NCBI GenBank assembly: GCA_947173955.1
Contig: CAMWHE010000020.1
Coordinates: 1 to 37,241 of the forward strand
Reading direction: 5' to 3'
Source: an uncultured Bacteroidales bacterium
GTDB taxonomy: Bacteria > Bacteroidota > Bacteroidia > Bacteroidales > Muribaculaceae
Length of the DNA: 37,241 nucleotides
Program-made: the position numbers and the translations under genes
Part shown: one piece after another, positions 15,331 to 23,148 of the stretch
Layout of the letters: each line of letters starts with the position of its first letter
Position numbering within the stretch: position 1 is the first letter of the stretch
Notes under the pieces: generated by a model
What the model was told of the DNA's origin: nothing
Database searches by the model: none
The model's input: only the letters and a program-made list of their open reading frames with translations

Positions 15331-16113
15331 TTACAGTTTGGTGCTGGTGGGCTTGGAGTTGATGCCGATGCCGAAGAGGGCGTAGTCGTAGATGGCGGGA
15401 TCATCGGGGCGAAGGGTGCGGAGACAGGCTGTCAGTTCGTCGACGGCGCGACGGTCGTCCTGGCGGCGCGATAGGAGGCCGAGCTGACGGGATACGTTGC
15501 CGACATGGACGTCGAGGGGTATGTAGAGCTGTGCGGGGGAGAGAAATTTCCAGATACCGATGTCGACGATGCCGTCGCGGCGCACAAGCCAGCGGAAGGC
15601 CATATTGATGCGCTTGAGTGCTGTCTTGTCGATGTTGCCGGGAATGCAGCGGCAGTCGGCGATGCCGTCGTTGGCTTCGGCGATTGCGGCTGAGAGAAGT
15701 CGGGCAAATTCCCATGCGGGGGCTTCATGGGCGGCTATCCCCATCTTGTCGGCCCAGGCGCCGAGGGTGCCGTAGCGGGTGAGGATAGCGCGGATGCCAC
15801 GCAGGTAGTGGATGAGGTTGCGGTTGAAGAATGTGCGGTGGATGTTGGCGTCGGGATTCAGTCCCTCGAATGCTCCGTCGAGGGTGTAGGCGGCGGGTGA
15901 TGAGTCCATCATCGTGAGGAGCCTGTCGCAGTCGCGGCATATCATCTTGCGGTTGCCCCAGGCTATTGTGGCTGAGAGGAGTGCGGCGATTTCAATGTCG
16001 GCCTCGGCGGAATAGCGCCGCGGAAACTGCACGGGGTCATCGTTGATAAAGTCGGGATTGTTGATGCGGGCGGCCTCGGTGTCGAGCAGCTCGCGGATGT
16101 CGGGTGTAATCAT
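15331..16113 (-). CDS. TIGR02757/DUF2400 family protein
   Basis: A 260-residue cytoplasmic protein of the DUF2400 (TIGR02757) family, common in Bacteroidetes, with no established function that I can state. Recognised features: FPRRYSAEADIEIAALLSATIAWGNRKMI near residues 31-58, YLRGIRAIL, NMAFRWLVRRDGIVDIGIWKF, and LYIPLDVHVGNVSRQLGLL with YALFGIGI near the end. The helical pattern resembles HhH-type DNA glycosylases to my eye, but this is not shown. ATG 16113 is only 7 bp after a TACCTTTG box, suggesting a leaderless transcript. Confidence 0.85.
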   Translation of the reverse strand: MITPDIRELLDTEAARINNPDFINDDPVQFPRRYSAEADIEIAALLSATIAWGNRKMICRDCDRLLTMMDSSPAAYTLDGAFEGLNPDANIHRTFFNRNLIHYLRGIRAILTRYGTLGAWADKMGIAAHEAPAWEFARLLSAAIAEANDGIADCRCIPGNIDKTALKRINMAFRWLVRRDGIVDIGIWKFLSPAQLYIPLDVHVGNVSRQLGLLSRRQDDRRAVDELTACLRTLRPDDPAIYDYALFGIGINSKPTSTKL

Positions 16114-16120
16114 AATGGCG

Positions 16121-16128
16121 CAAAGGTA
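16121..16128 (-). promoter_or_regulatory. -7 box of the DUF2400 gene
   Basis: TACCTTTG on the minus strand, 7 bp upstream of ATG 16113. Confidence 0.6.
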
Positions 16129-16150
16129 ATGAAAATTGCGGAATATGCGG

Positions 16151-17317
16151 CTATGCCTTGCGCTCGGGGCGACTGAGCCATCGGTCGGAGAGATAGCGGC
16201 GCACGGGGGCGTCGTAGTATCGCAGAGCCGCCCAGGCCATGAGTATGATCACGACGAAGAGCACGCAGCACGCGGGCCATACGTCGGCAAAGCGGTAGCC
16301 GTTGTCCCACACCCAGGCGTAGAAGAGATACATGACGGGATAGTGGATGATGTAGACCGGATATGACAGCTCGCCCAGAAAGTTGCAGACTGAGGTCGAG
16401 AATCGGTCAGTGGTCGTTCCGCAGGCTCCGAGCCAGACTATCAGGGGGAATGTGAACAGGGTGGCCGCGGAGTCGTAGAGAGCGTTCCATGGCGATATGG
16501 AATCGCCGCCGATGTAGGGCATGGCCATCAGTACGGCCATCATGGCGGCGCAGAGCCAGAAGGCTCCGCGGATCGTACGCCGGCGGAAGGTGCGCGATAT
16601 GAGGAGTCCGGCCGAGAACGAGAATGAGAGGCGGAAAAAGCCGCCGAAGAAGCCGCCGTCGGCCAGCGACCATCCCACTCCGAGATGGTAGGCGCCGGAC
16701 ATATTGCCGAAGGCTGTCGCCGCCAGGCATGCGCCGGAGACTATGACGACTGTCCACAGCGCCCTGACTGACAGGCGCCGCAGGCAAAGCGCATAGAGCA
16801 GGCTGCCGATGTATTCGAAGAAGAGCGACCAGCTCGGACCGTTGAGCGGAAACATCTCGCCGTTGCCTCTGACATCGGCGTCCGCACCCGGCAGGACGGG
16901 GATCAGCACAAGGCCGAGCAACAGGGCGACAAGGAGCGAGCCGACGGGCATGGGCGTGCCGTCCCACCTGACGCACCCCTGCACTATCCACGCCACAGCG
17001 CCGAGGACAACGGCGAGCACCACCATCGGCTGAAGCCTGATGACACGGCGGAGCATGAACCGCCGCGGAGTCAGCCCCTTGCGCCAGCGGTCGTCGTAGG
17101 CATAGCCGATCACGAAGCCCGACAGCACGAAAAAGAAGTCGACGGCCAGATAGCCGTGATTCATCATCTGGTCGGTAGGCGATGTGGCGAATCCTTCGAA
17201 GAAATGATACCAGATGACGAGCATGGCGGCCACGCCGCGGAGGCCGTCAAGCAGTTCGTAGCGCGGCTTCTGCGAGCCGGAAGCGGGAAGCGGATCGGGA
17301 GAGACAGGGAGATGCAT
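16151..17317 (-). CDS. Acyltransferase family 3 (OafA/YrhL-like) membrane protein
   Basis: A 388-residue multi-pass inner-membrane acyltransferase. Seen: the N-terminal family signature YELLDGLRGVAAMLVIWYHFFEGF (20-43) with the conserved His, LAVDFFFVLSGFVIGYAYDDRW with the RFxxRR-like PRRFMLRRVIRLQP following, the GPSWSLFFEYIGSLLYAL segment, and about ten hydrophobic helices. Such proteins O-acylate cell-surface sugars (LPS O-antigen, capsule, peptidoglycan) or small molecules; the acceptor here is unknown. A TACTTTTG box lies upstream. It stands 37 bp before the DUF2400 gene, which has its own box. Confidence 0.9.
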   Translation of the reverse strand: MHLPVSPDPLPASGSQKPRYELLDGLRGVAAMLVIWYHFFEGFATSPTDQMMNHGYLAVDFFFVLSGFVIGYAYDDRWRKGLTPRRFMLRRVIRLQPMVVLAVVLGAVAWIVQGCVRWDGTPMPVGSLLVALLLGLVLIPVLPGADADVRGNGEMFPLNGPSWSLFFEYIGSLLYALCLRRLSVRALWTVVIVSGACLAATAFGNMSGAYHLGVGWSLADGGFFGGFFRLSFSFSAGLLISRTFRRRTIRGAFWLCAAMMAVLMAMPYIGGDSISPWNALYDSAATLFTFPLIVWLGACGTTTDRFSTSVCNFLGELSYPVYIIHYPVMYLFYAWVWDNGYRFADVWPACCVLFVVIILMAWAALRYYDAPVRRYLSDRWLSRPERKA

Positions 17318-17388
17318 GGTGGCAGGGAATAATGTGGTGGGATGATGCCTGTGGCCTGCCGGAGCATGGCTCAGGCCGTATTATTATG

Positions 17389-17396
17389 CAAAAGTA
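17389..17396 (-). promoter_or_regulatory. -7 box of the acyltransferase gene
   Basis: TACTTTTG (minus strand), 71 bp before the start at 17317 and divergent from the yqeY promoter. Confidence 0.55.
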
Positions 17397-17441
17397 GCGA
17401 AAAAAACTCCCCGGCGCGTTATAGATTTTCGATATTCTGCT

Positions 17442-17449
17442 TACCTTTG
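17442..17449 (+). promoter_or_regulatory. -7 box of the yqeY-serS operon
   Basis: TACCTTTG, 28 bp before ATG 17478. Confidence 0.65.
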
Positions 17450-17477
17450 CAGTATTAAATAGGAAAAAACTGCAAAA

Positions 17478-17930
17478 ATGGACTTATTTGATAAAATATC
17501 AGCCGATATCAAGTCGGCCATGCTCGCTAAAGACCGCGTAAGGCTCGAGGCACTGCGCGGCATCAAAAAAGAATTTCTCGAGGCCAAGACAGCCAAAGGC
17601 TCCGACGGGACGCTGACCGATGAGGCGGCCACACGCGTACTCGTCAAGATGGCCAAACAGCGCCGCGAGAGCGCCGCAATCTATAAGGAGCAGAATCGCC
17701 CCGACCTGGCCGACGGCGAGCTCGCCGAGGTAGCCGTAATCGAGGAATATCTTCCCAAGCAGCTGTCTGACGAAGAACTGACGGCCGAACTCAAACGCAT
17801 CATCGCCGACCTCGGAGTCAGCGAGCCGTCGCAGATGGGGCGTGTGATGGGCGTGGCCACCAAAGCCCTCGCCGGCCGTGCCGACGGGCGCGCCATCTCG
17901 GCTAAAGTAAAAGAATTATTAAACTCATAG
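17478..17930 (+). CDS. yqeY: GatB/YqeY domain protein
   Basis: A 150-residue helical protein matching the stand-alone YqeY family, related to the tail domain of the GatB amidotransferase subunit. Seen: MDLFDKISADIKSAMLAKDRVRLEALRGIKKEF at the start, the RRESAAIYKEQNRPDLADGELAEVAVIEEYLPKQLSDEEL core (55-94) and the C-terminal GRVMGVATKALAGRADGRAISAKVKELL. Tail domains bind tRNA in GatB; the function of free YqeY is not firmly known. It stands 5 bp before serS, which supports a tRNA-related role by context only. Confidence 0.93.
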   Translation: MDLFDKISADIKSAMLAKDRVRLEALRGIKKEFLEAKTAKGSDGTLTDEAATRVLVKMAKQRRESAAIYKEQNRPDLADGELAEVAVIEEYLPKQLSDEELTAELKRIIADLGVSEPSQMGRVMGVATKALAGRADGRAISAKVKELLNS

Positions 17931-17935
17931 AGGAT

Positions 17936-19207
17936 ATGCTTACAATTCAACAGATCAAGGACGACCCCAAGCGCACGATCGAGCGCCTGGCCGTCAAAGG
18001 CTTCGACGGAGCCGAGCTCATAGGCCGTGTAATCGACCTCGATACCCGCCGCCGCGAGCTTCAGCTCAACAACGACAATCAGGCAGCCGAACTCAACCGC
18101 AAGGCAGCCGAGATAGGCCGGCTGATGAAAGATGGAAAGCGCGACGAGGCTGAGCAGGCAAAGGCCGCTGTAGCCGCCATCAAGGAGTCGCAGAAGGAGA
18201 TCGCCGACCGCCTGGCCGCCACCGAGACCGAGATCCGCGACATCCTCCTTACCATCCCCAACCTCCCCTGCGACATGGTGCCCGAAGGCAAGACAGCCGC
18301 CGACAATGTGGTCGAAAAGACCGGCGGCCCGATGCCCGACCTGCCCGAAGACGCACTTCCCCACTGGGAGCTCGCCAAGAAATACAACCTCATAGACTTC
18401 GACCTCGGCGTGAAAATCACCGGCGCCGGCTTCCCCGTCTACATCGGCAAAGGCGCACGTCTTCAGCGCGCCCTCATCCAGTTCTTCCTCGACCGCGCCG
18501 GCGAGGCAGGCTATCTGGAGATCCAGCCCCCCTACGTAGTCAACGAAGCATCCGGCTACGGCACAGGACAGCTCCCCGACAAAGAGGGACAGATGTATCA
18601 CTGTCAGCTCGACAACCTCTACCTCATCCCGACAGCCGAAGTACCCGTCACCAACCTCTATCGCGACGTCATCCTGACCGACGCCCAGCTCCCCGTCAAG
18701 AACTGCGCCTACTCAGCCTGTTTCCGTCGCGAGGCCGGCAGCTACGGCAAGGATGTACGCGGTCTGAATCGTCTCCACCAGTTTGACAAAGTGGAGATCG
18801 TACGCATCGAGAAGCCCGAAAACTCCTACGCCGCACTCGAAGAGATGAAAGACCATGTGCAGGGTCTGCTCGACTCGCTCGGACTCCCCTGGCACATCCT
18901 GCGCCTCTGCGGTGGCGACATGAGCTTCACATCAGCCATCACATTCGACTTTGAAGTCTTCTCGGCCGCCCAGAAACGCTGGCTTGAAGTCTCCTCAGTC
19001 AGCAACTTCGAGACCTATCAGGCCAACCGCCTCAAATGCCGCTATCGCGGTGAGGACAAAAAGACCCGCCTGGCCCACACCCTCAACGGCTCCGCACTCG
19101 CCCTGCCCCGCATCATGGCCGCCCTGCTCGAGAACAACCAGACCCCCGAGGGCATCGTCATCCCCGAATGCCTCCGCAAATACACCGGCTTCGACATCAT
19201 CAACTAA
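17936..19207 (+). CDS. serS: Seryl-tRNA synthetase
   Basis: Charges tRNA-Ser (and tRNA-Sec where present) with serine; cytoplasmic class II synthetase of 423 residues, the normal length. Seen: the N-terminal antiparallel coiled-coil arm (about 30-105, rich in Glu, Lys and Ala), IPTAEVPVTNLYRD with the TxE serine loop, motif 2 FRREAGSYGKDVRGLNRLHQF (262-282), and motif 3 NGSALALPRIMAALLENNQ near residue 380. Cotranscribed with yqeY, with a strong terminator following. Confidence 0.98.
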   Translation: MLTIQQIKDDPKRTIERLAVKGFDGAELIGRVIDLDTRRRELQLNNDNQAAELNRKAAEIGRLMKDGKRDEAEQAKAAVAAIKESQKEIADRLAATETEIRDILLTIPNLPCDMVPEGKTAADNVVEKTGGPMPDLPEDALPHWELAKKYNLIDFDLGVKITGAGFPVYIGKGARLQRALIQFFLDRAGEAGYLEIQPPYVVNEASGYGTGQLPDKEGQMYHCQLDNLYLIPTAEVPVTNLYRDVILTDAQLPVKNCAYSACFRREAGSYGKDVRGLNRLHQFDKVEIVRIEKPENSYAALEEMKDHVQGLLDSLGLPWHILRLCGGDMSFTSAITFDFEVFSAAQKRWLEVSSVSNFETYQANRLKCRYRGEDKKTRLAHTLNGSALALPRIMAALLENNQTPEGIVIPECLRKYTGFDIIN

Positions 19208-19231
19208 AAGCCAAAAACATCCTTACATAAC

Positions 19232-19278
19232 TGAGGCCATGCCCGGGAGGCAATCCCGGCATGGCCTCAATTTTTTTT
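19232..19278 (+). terminator. Intrinsic terminator of the yqeY-serS operon
   Basis: A long stem (TGAGGCCATGCC... with ...GGCATGGCCTCA, one bulged base, 16 pairs) is followed by AA and eight T's. Confidence 0.92.
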
Positions 19279-19287
19279 CGGCCTTAG

Positions 19288-19656
19288 TTATTCTTTGATA
19301 ATTTCCCAATGGCCGCCTTTCTTGGGCCCCACATGACGGATTACATTTTCCATCTTGGGAGTTTCTCTTTCGATTGTTCGAGTCGTTACGCCGATTATTT
19401 CAGCCATTTCAGCCATGCTGATTGATGGGTTATCAGTAACGAGTTCCAATATTTTCTGTTGACGATCAGTTAATGGTTTACCGACATTTTTAGCATCATT
19501 TTTAGCATCATTTTTAGCATCATTTCCACTTACAGGGACATCGCTGTCTTCTGTCTTTCGCTGGATGGCGGATTTGAGGGGGAAGGAGACGGTGGCTATA
19601 GTGCGGTCGCTCCAAATACTTTTTAATGATGGTCGAAAAATTAGGAGTTGGCGGGT
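19288..19656 (-). pseudogene. C-terminal remnant of an AlbA_2/ATPase/winged-helix regulator
   Basis: The minus strand from 19656 down to the TAA at 19290-19288 is open, but it begins right after an in-frame stop (19659-19657) and has no suitable start. It reads FRPSLKSIWSDRTIATVSFPL (end of an ATPase-type domain), a linker with three NDAK repeats, then a winged helix: PLTDRQQKILELVTDNPSIS, MAEMAEIIGVTTRTIERE, ending GGHWEIIKE. The intact gene at 8212-9636 ends SGHWEIIAK with the same order of parts. The upstream domains are gone, and the left border reaches the serS terminator. A short protein starting at an internal ATG cannot be excluded. Confidence 0.75.
19486..19521. repeat. Three tandem copies of a 12-bp unit
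   Basis: ATTTTTAGCATC is repeated perfectly three times, encoding NDAK-type repeats on the minus strand in the linker of the regulator remnant. Unlike the decamers of the intact gene, this unit keeps frame. Confidence 0.95.
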
Positions 19657-19673
19657 TTACGGTATTTTTTGTG

Positions 19674-19681
19674 TATCTTTG
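19674..19681 (+). promoter_or_regulatory. -7 box of the flippase-like gene
   Basis: TATCTTTG, 38 bp before ATG 19720, with TTG at 19648-19650 (spacing 23). Confidence 0.6.
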
Positions 19682-19719
19682 TCGGTCGGATTATATCACG
19701 GCATAACCCCAACGCTTAA

Positions 19720-20763
19720 ATGTCACTCCCTGAAGGCAAATCGATGAGCCGCCGGATGCTCGGCTTCTTCCTGAAGATTATCATTCCGATGATAGTCAGC
19801 GTCGGACTGTGCTGGATCCTGTTCCGCGGCGACAGTCTGGAGGAGCTGGTGGCGGTCATGAAGGAGCGATGCGACTACAGATGGATACTCGCAATGACTC
19901 TCCTGCTGAGCCTTACCTATCTGATCCGCGCTGTCCGCTGGGGGCAGCAGCTTGAGGCCGTAGGAGTGAAGGCGTCGCTATGGACGCGTGTAGTCAGCAT
20001 CTTCGGGACGTATGCTGTCAATCTGGTCTTTCCGCGCCTCGGCGAGGTGTGGCGCTGCGGATTCGTAGCCCACAGGGAGCGGGCGCAATTTTCAGTAGTG
20101 GCAGGTACTGTCATCGCCGACCGTCTGGCCGACCTGCTGTCCGGCATCAGCTTCATCCTGGCGACACTCCTGTTCGGCCACGACGCTATCCGGAGATTTA
20201 TCAGCCGCTACCCTGCTTTTTACGATAGCCTGATGAGGATAGTTACCTCCCCGTGGCTATGGATCGCGGTGGCTGTCGCGGTGATAGCCGCTGTATGGTT
20301 TCTGCGCGGCAGCGGTGGGGGAGCCGTCATGACACGCCTGCGCAACTTCGGCCGCGGCCTATGGGATGGCTTCTACGGCATCCGGCTCATGCGCCACAAA
20401 TGGCGCTGGCTCGCCTTGACGATAGCCCTCTGGGGATGCTATTTCACGCAGATGATACTGGCCTTTCAGGCCTTTCAGTTTACTCAGGATATCTTTGCCG
20501 GGCATGGTATCGTCGCCGTCCTCGTCTGCTTCACGCTCGGCTCCATGGCAATGGGTGTGCCGAGTAACGGCGGCATCGGCCCCTATCAGATTGCCCTCAT
20601 CTTCGGGCTGAGCCTCTATATGCCCGACAGCGCAGATCCGGCCGTCTTCGAAATGGAGTCAAAGGCGTTTGCCAACGTAGTCCTCGGCGCCTCGACCCTG
20701 CTCTCCGTCCTCCTCGGCCTGATCGCCTTCCTCTCCATTGCCCTCTCCAAGCGCCGCCGCTGA
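19720..20763 (+). CDS. Lysylphosphatidylglycerol synthase TM-region/flippase-like membrane protein
   Basis: A 347-residue multi-pass membrane protein of the UPF0104 / LPG synthetase transmembrane-region family. Seen: the N-terminal helix and the charged segment YLIRAVRWGQQLEAVG (66-81); the conserved stretch VNLVFPRLGEVWRCGFVAHRER with TVIADRLADLLSGISF following (about 105-150); and GVPSNGGIGPYQIALIFGLSLY near residue 290, which is typical of the family. It lacks the soluble MprF aminoacyl-transferase domain. Relatives are thought to flip or transport lipid-linked molecules; the substrate is unknown. It is a single gene, ending 15 bp before a 30-bp hairpin sequence that also occurs near tRNA-Ala. 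Confidence 0.88.
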   Translation: MSLPEGKSMSRRMLGFFLKIIIPMIVSVGLCWILFRGDSLEELVAVMKERCDYRWILAMTLLLSLTYLIRAVRWGQQLEAVGVKASLWTRVVSIFGTYAVNLVFPRLGEVWRCGFVAHRERAQFSVVAGTVIADRLADLLSGISFILATLLFGHDAIRRFISRYPAFYDSLMRIVTSPWLWIAVAVAVIAAVWFLRGSGGGAVMTRLRNFGRGLWDGFYGIRLMRHKWRWLALTIALWGCYFTQMILAFQAFQFTQDIFAGHGIVAVLVCFTLGSMAMGVPSNGGIGPYQIALIFGLSLYMPDSADPAVFEMESKAFANVVLGASTLLSVLLGLIAFLSIALSKRRR

Positions 20764-20777
20764 CCCCCGGCAACAAA

Positions 20778-20807
20778 AAAGCGAACCGAATATGCTTCGA
20801 TTCGCCT
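20778..20807. repeat. 30-bp direct repeat, copy 1 (hairpin)
   Basis: Identical to 21452-21481. Each copy folds as GCGAACCGAA / TTCGATTCGC with one mismatch and loop TATGC. On the minus strand this copy is followed by a T-run, so it can terminate the cassette gene; it also lies just after the flippase-like gene. It is one boundary of the AT-rich cassette. Confidence 0.92.
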
Positions 20808-20833
20808 TTGGTATATACTGACAAATTCTCGAA

Positions 20834-21433
20834 CTATTTTGTTGAATTTGATTCGGACTTTTGGATAATTGAATTAATGCGTTTTTCAATCCATTCTCTT
20901 AAGTTTTTCTGATAAGGAAATACGGGATTTATCTCTTGATATTTCTGGCACAAAGTAATAACTTTGCTTAGATTAACAATATCGTCTTCTATCTCATGCT
21001 TAGCATCATCCTTGGTAATCTGATAATCCACACAATCTTGCACGGATTCAAAACGATGAAGTTCATTTAAAGCTCTGATAACCGATCTTCCTATTGAAAA
21101 CAAAGAAAATGAATTTGTGAATTCCCCACTTTTAAATTTAATTTTTTCATAAGGAGACTCTGAATTAGAATTCTTAATTTCTAAAATGAGCTCCCAGACC
21201 TCCCCGAACCCATATTCATGCCATATACGGCCCTGAATAATAGGTTTAATATAAAATGCTCCTACCTTAAGATCGGATACTCCTCCAACGATGGGAGTGG
21301 TTGGAATTCTACATTCTATAAATCCATCCGCAAAATCAATATTGAGACGATAGGTTGAATAGGGATCAGAATCGGCTTCCTTCGTTTTTAACGAAAAGAT
21401 TGAATTATTGTAAAATATATAAAAAGTATTCAT
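20834..21433 (-). CDS. Hypothetical protein of a one-gene AT-rich cassette
   Basis: A 199-residue protein from ATG 21433 (MNTFYIFYNNSIFSLKTKEAD). The frame is open further upstream, but that part runs through tRNA-Ala and cannot be the gene. No signal peptide or membrane segment. The first half looks beta-rich (FADGFIECRIPTTPIVGG, LKVGAFYIKPIIQG), the second helical and charged (GRSVIRALNELHRFES, then NLREWIEKRINSIIQK). No family recognised. Much lower GC than the flanking flippase and glycosyltransferase genes. It is the only gene between two identical 30-bp repeats beside tRNA-Ala, suggesting acquisition by site-specific integration. Function unknown; a cargo-type role is inference. Confidence 0.75.
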   Translation of the reverse strand: MNTFYIFYNNSIFSLKTKEADSDPYSTYRLNIDFADGFIECRIPTTPIVGGVSDLKVGAFYIKPIIQGRIWHEYGFGEVWELILEIKNSNSESPYEKIKFKSGEFTNSFSLFSIGRSVIRALNELHRFESVQDCVDYQITKDDAKHEIEDDIVNLSKVITLCQKYQEINPVFPYQKNLREWIEKRINSIIQKSESNSTK

Positions 21434-21451
21434 CGATCTAGAATATACAGT

Positions 21452-21481
21452 AAAGCGAACCGAATATGCTTCGATTCGCCT
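21452..21481. repeat. 30-bp direct repeat, copy 2 (hairpin after tRNA-Ala)
   Basis: Identical to 20778-20807; it begins 8 bp after the 3' end of tRNA-Ala, in the direction of transcription. It is probably the native terminator of that tRNA, duplicated when the cassette entered. Confidence 0.92.
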
Positions 21482-21488
21482 GTTGATG

Positions 21489-21562
21489 TGGAGTATAGCG
21501 GACTCGAACCGCTCACCTCGACACTGCCAGTGTCGCGCTCTAGCCAGATGAGCTAATACCCC
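21489..21562 (-). tRNA. tRNA-Ala (anticodon GGC)
   Basis: A 74-nt cloverleaf on the minus strand: acceptor GGGGTAT with ATACTCC, anticodon stem CGACA/TGTCG around CTGGCAG (anticodon GGC), T loop GGTTCGAGTCC. CCA is not encoded. It has its own -7 box. Confidence 0.95.
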
Positions 21563-21575
21563 ATGTGTTACGTTG

Positions 21576-21583
21576 CAAAGGTA
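21576..21583 (-). promoter_or_regulatory. -7 box of tRNA-Ala
   Basis: TACCTTTG on the minus strand, with TTG at 21606-21604 as -33 (20 bp spacing) and 13 bp before the tRNA. Confidence 0.75.
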
Positions 21584-21652
21584 GACGTTTTTTGCAACGT
21601 ATGCAAGTTTTTGCAAAGTTTTTTTGCTGCAATGTCGCTGACCGACTCAATG

Positions 21653-22318
21653 TCATCGGCCGATCCACCGATAGCGGAGGCCGTGCAGGATAGTCAGGAT
21701 GCGTGTCCGGAGCGTTCGGCCGCCACGCCATGTGGCGGCGTAATGGTGGATGGCGACGGTCTCTGGGGTGACGACGGCCTGTCCTTTGGGGAGCAGGTCG
21801 GGATAAAATACATCCTTGGGATAGATTGCGGGCATCTCGTCGGGTGTCAGTCCGGGGAGGACGTACGTCTGGAGAATCAGGGGATTAGGGGTGCGGTTGG
21901 GATGGCCGAACGGGCCGATGAAATGGTGCGTATCGTAATAATCAAGCATCTTTCTGACCCATGTCTCACCGGCGCGTGCGGCCATGACGCCGCAACAGGG
22001 TCCGGTCGTCTCTTCGCCGATGAATGAGCTGCCGAGCATAGGGTCGAGGGTCTTGATCAGCTCGATGTCGGTGTCAAGGTAGATTCCACCGAACTTATCA
22101 AGGGCATAGAGCCGGCAGACATCGGAGACGAATGCCCATGCCTTCATCTGAGCTGCCTGACGGGTGTAGCGGTTGTAGTCGAGGGGGAAGTTAGTTTCGT
22201 CCCAGCGACGTATCTCATAGTCGGGGAGCAACTTATGCCACTGATCGATGTATTTTTGCGCATCGGCCGGGAGGGGTTTGCCGCCGAACCATGCGTAGTG
22301 TATGATTTTAGGTATCAT
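21653..22318 (-). CDS. GT32-type glycosyltransferase
   Basis: A 221-residue cytoplasmic or peripheral glycosyltransferase of the family-32 (OCH1/capsular polysaccharide synthesis) type. Seen: [17 protein letters not shown] at the N-terminus, the PDYEIRRWDETNF segment, AFVSDVCRLYALDKFGGIYLDTDIEL with the DxD metal/nucleotide-sugar motif (about 66-91), and HHYAATWRGG near the end. It probably adds a sugar to a surface glycan. Its ATG overlaps the stop of the GT2 gene upstream by 4 bp, so the two should be made together and probably act on the same glycan. Confidence 0.92.
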   Translation of the reverse strand: MIPKIIHYAWFGGKPLPADAQKYIDQWHKLLPDYEIRRWDETNFPLDYNRYTRQAAQMKAWAFVSDVCRLYALDKFGGIYLDTDIELIKTLDPMLGSSFIGEETTGPCCGVMAARAGETWVRKMLDYYDTHHFIGPFGHPNRTPNPLILQTYVLPGLTPDEMPAIYPKDVFYPDLLPKGQAVVTPETVAIHHYAATWRGGRTLRTRILTILHGLRYRWIGR

Positions 22319-23109
22319 TGCTTAGATTGTTTTGTGTCATTGGCAGATGTCTGCTCAAAGTGCTTGCCGAGCAGAGCTATCTGGTAGGCCATCTCCATAT
22401 ATGCGCGGATGATGCCTCGGCGACCGTCGCGTATCGAGCCTTTGAGTATGAGCATCTTGAAGAAGAACAGCCACGGACGCACGAGAAGCGACATCGTGGA
22501 GTAGCGACGGTTGAGACGCTTGGGCACTTCGTTGTCGCTGTAGCGGTTGAGCTTGTCGATACGCCGGGCGAGCGTCGGGTCGTCGAAGTGCTCGATCTCG
22601 AGCGGACGGCGTGCGGGAATCTTGTCGGTGCGACCGTCGATCTGCACGTGCGAGTGGATTATCGGCGGCCAGTAGGCCTTGTCGCGGCGGAAGAAGCGTA
22701 CATGGCGCTCGGCACGCGTGGATGTGAACCGCCCCATAAACATGGATGCGAACGGCACGGACAGGGCGTCGGCGGCATCCGGGCGGCGTATGTAGCCGTA
22801 GAGCCACTCGCGCAGAGTGTCGGGAACTGCTTCGTCGGCATCGATGACGAGCACCCAGGGGCAGGAAGCCGAGTGGATGGCGAAGTCGCGGGCAGGCTCG
22901 CAGATATTGTAGTCGCCCTTAGGGAACGTGACCACTTTCGCGCCGTAGCTCTCGGCGAGGGCTACGGTGTCGTCGGTGCTTTCCATGTCGCAGACTACGA
23001 TTTCGTCGAAGCCGCGTGCCGACTGAAGGGCGCGGCCGAGTTGCGAGGCAGCATTATATGTGTTGATTACGACAGAAATTCTGCAGTCGTCGGTGCTATT
23101 CATTGTCAT
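22315..23109 (-). CDS. GT2-family glycosyltransferase (LPS-core WaaE-like)
   Basis: A 264-residue GT-A fold glycosyltransferase. Seen: [48 protein letters not shown], and [15 protein letters not shown] with the DxD motif, as in WaaE/KdtX-like enzymes that decorate the LPS inner core. The C-terminal third is basic ([19 protein letters not shown]). The start is placed at ATG 23109 (or 23103) because the longer frame begins with TTG inside the -7 box at 23128-23135. First gene of the pair with the GT32 enzyme. Confidence 0.9.
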   Translation of the reverse strand: MTMNSTDDCRISVVINTYNAASQLGRALQSARGFDEIVVCDMESTDDTVALAESYGAKVVTFPKGDYNICEPARDFAIHSASCPWVLVIDADEAVPDTLREWLYGYIRRPDAADALSVPFASMFMGRFTSTRAERHVRFFRRDKAYWPPIIHSHVQIDGRTDKIPARRPLEIEHFDDPTLARRIDKLNRYSDNEVPKRLNRRYSTMSLLVRPWLFFFKMLILKGSIRDGRRGIIRAYMEMAYQIALLGKHFEQTSANDTKQSKQ

Positions 23110-23127
23110 GGCTGTCGGGATGTTTTG

Positions 23128-23135
23128 CAAATGTA
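23128..23135 (-). promoter_or_regulatory. -7 box of the glycosyltransferase pair
   Basis: TACATTTG on the minus strand; it rules out the upstream TTG start of the GT2 gene. Confidence 0.6.
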
Positions 23136-23148
23136 ATAATTTTTTTTG

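Noticed and set aside
17681-18601. 306-residue minus-strand ORF over yqeY/serS
   Set aside because: Shadow of two well-supported genes.
21434-21616. 61-codon extension of the cassette gene through tRNA-Ala
   Set aside because: It reads through a functional tRNA gene and its terminator hairpin; ATG 21433 is the natural start.
22318-23136. 272-residue plus-strand ORF over the GT2 gene
   Set aside because: Exact shadow of the GT2 glycosyltransferase, which has DxD and other family motifs; the plus frame has no recognisable features.
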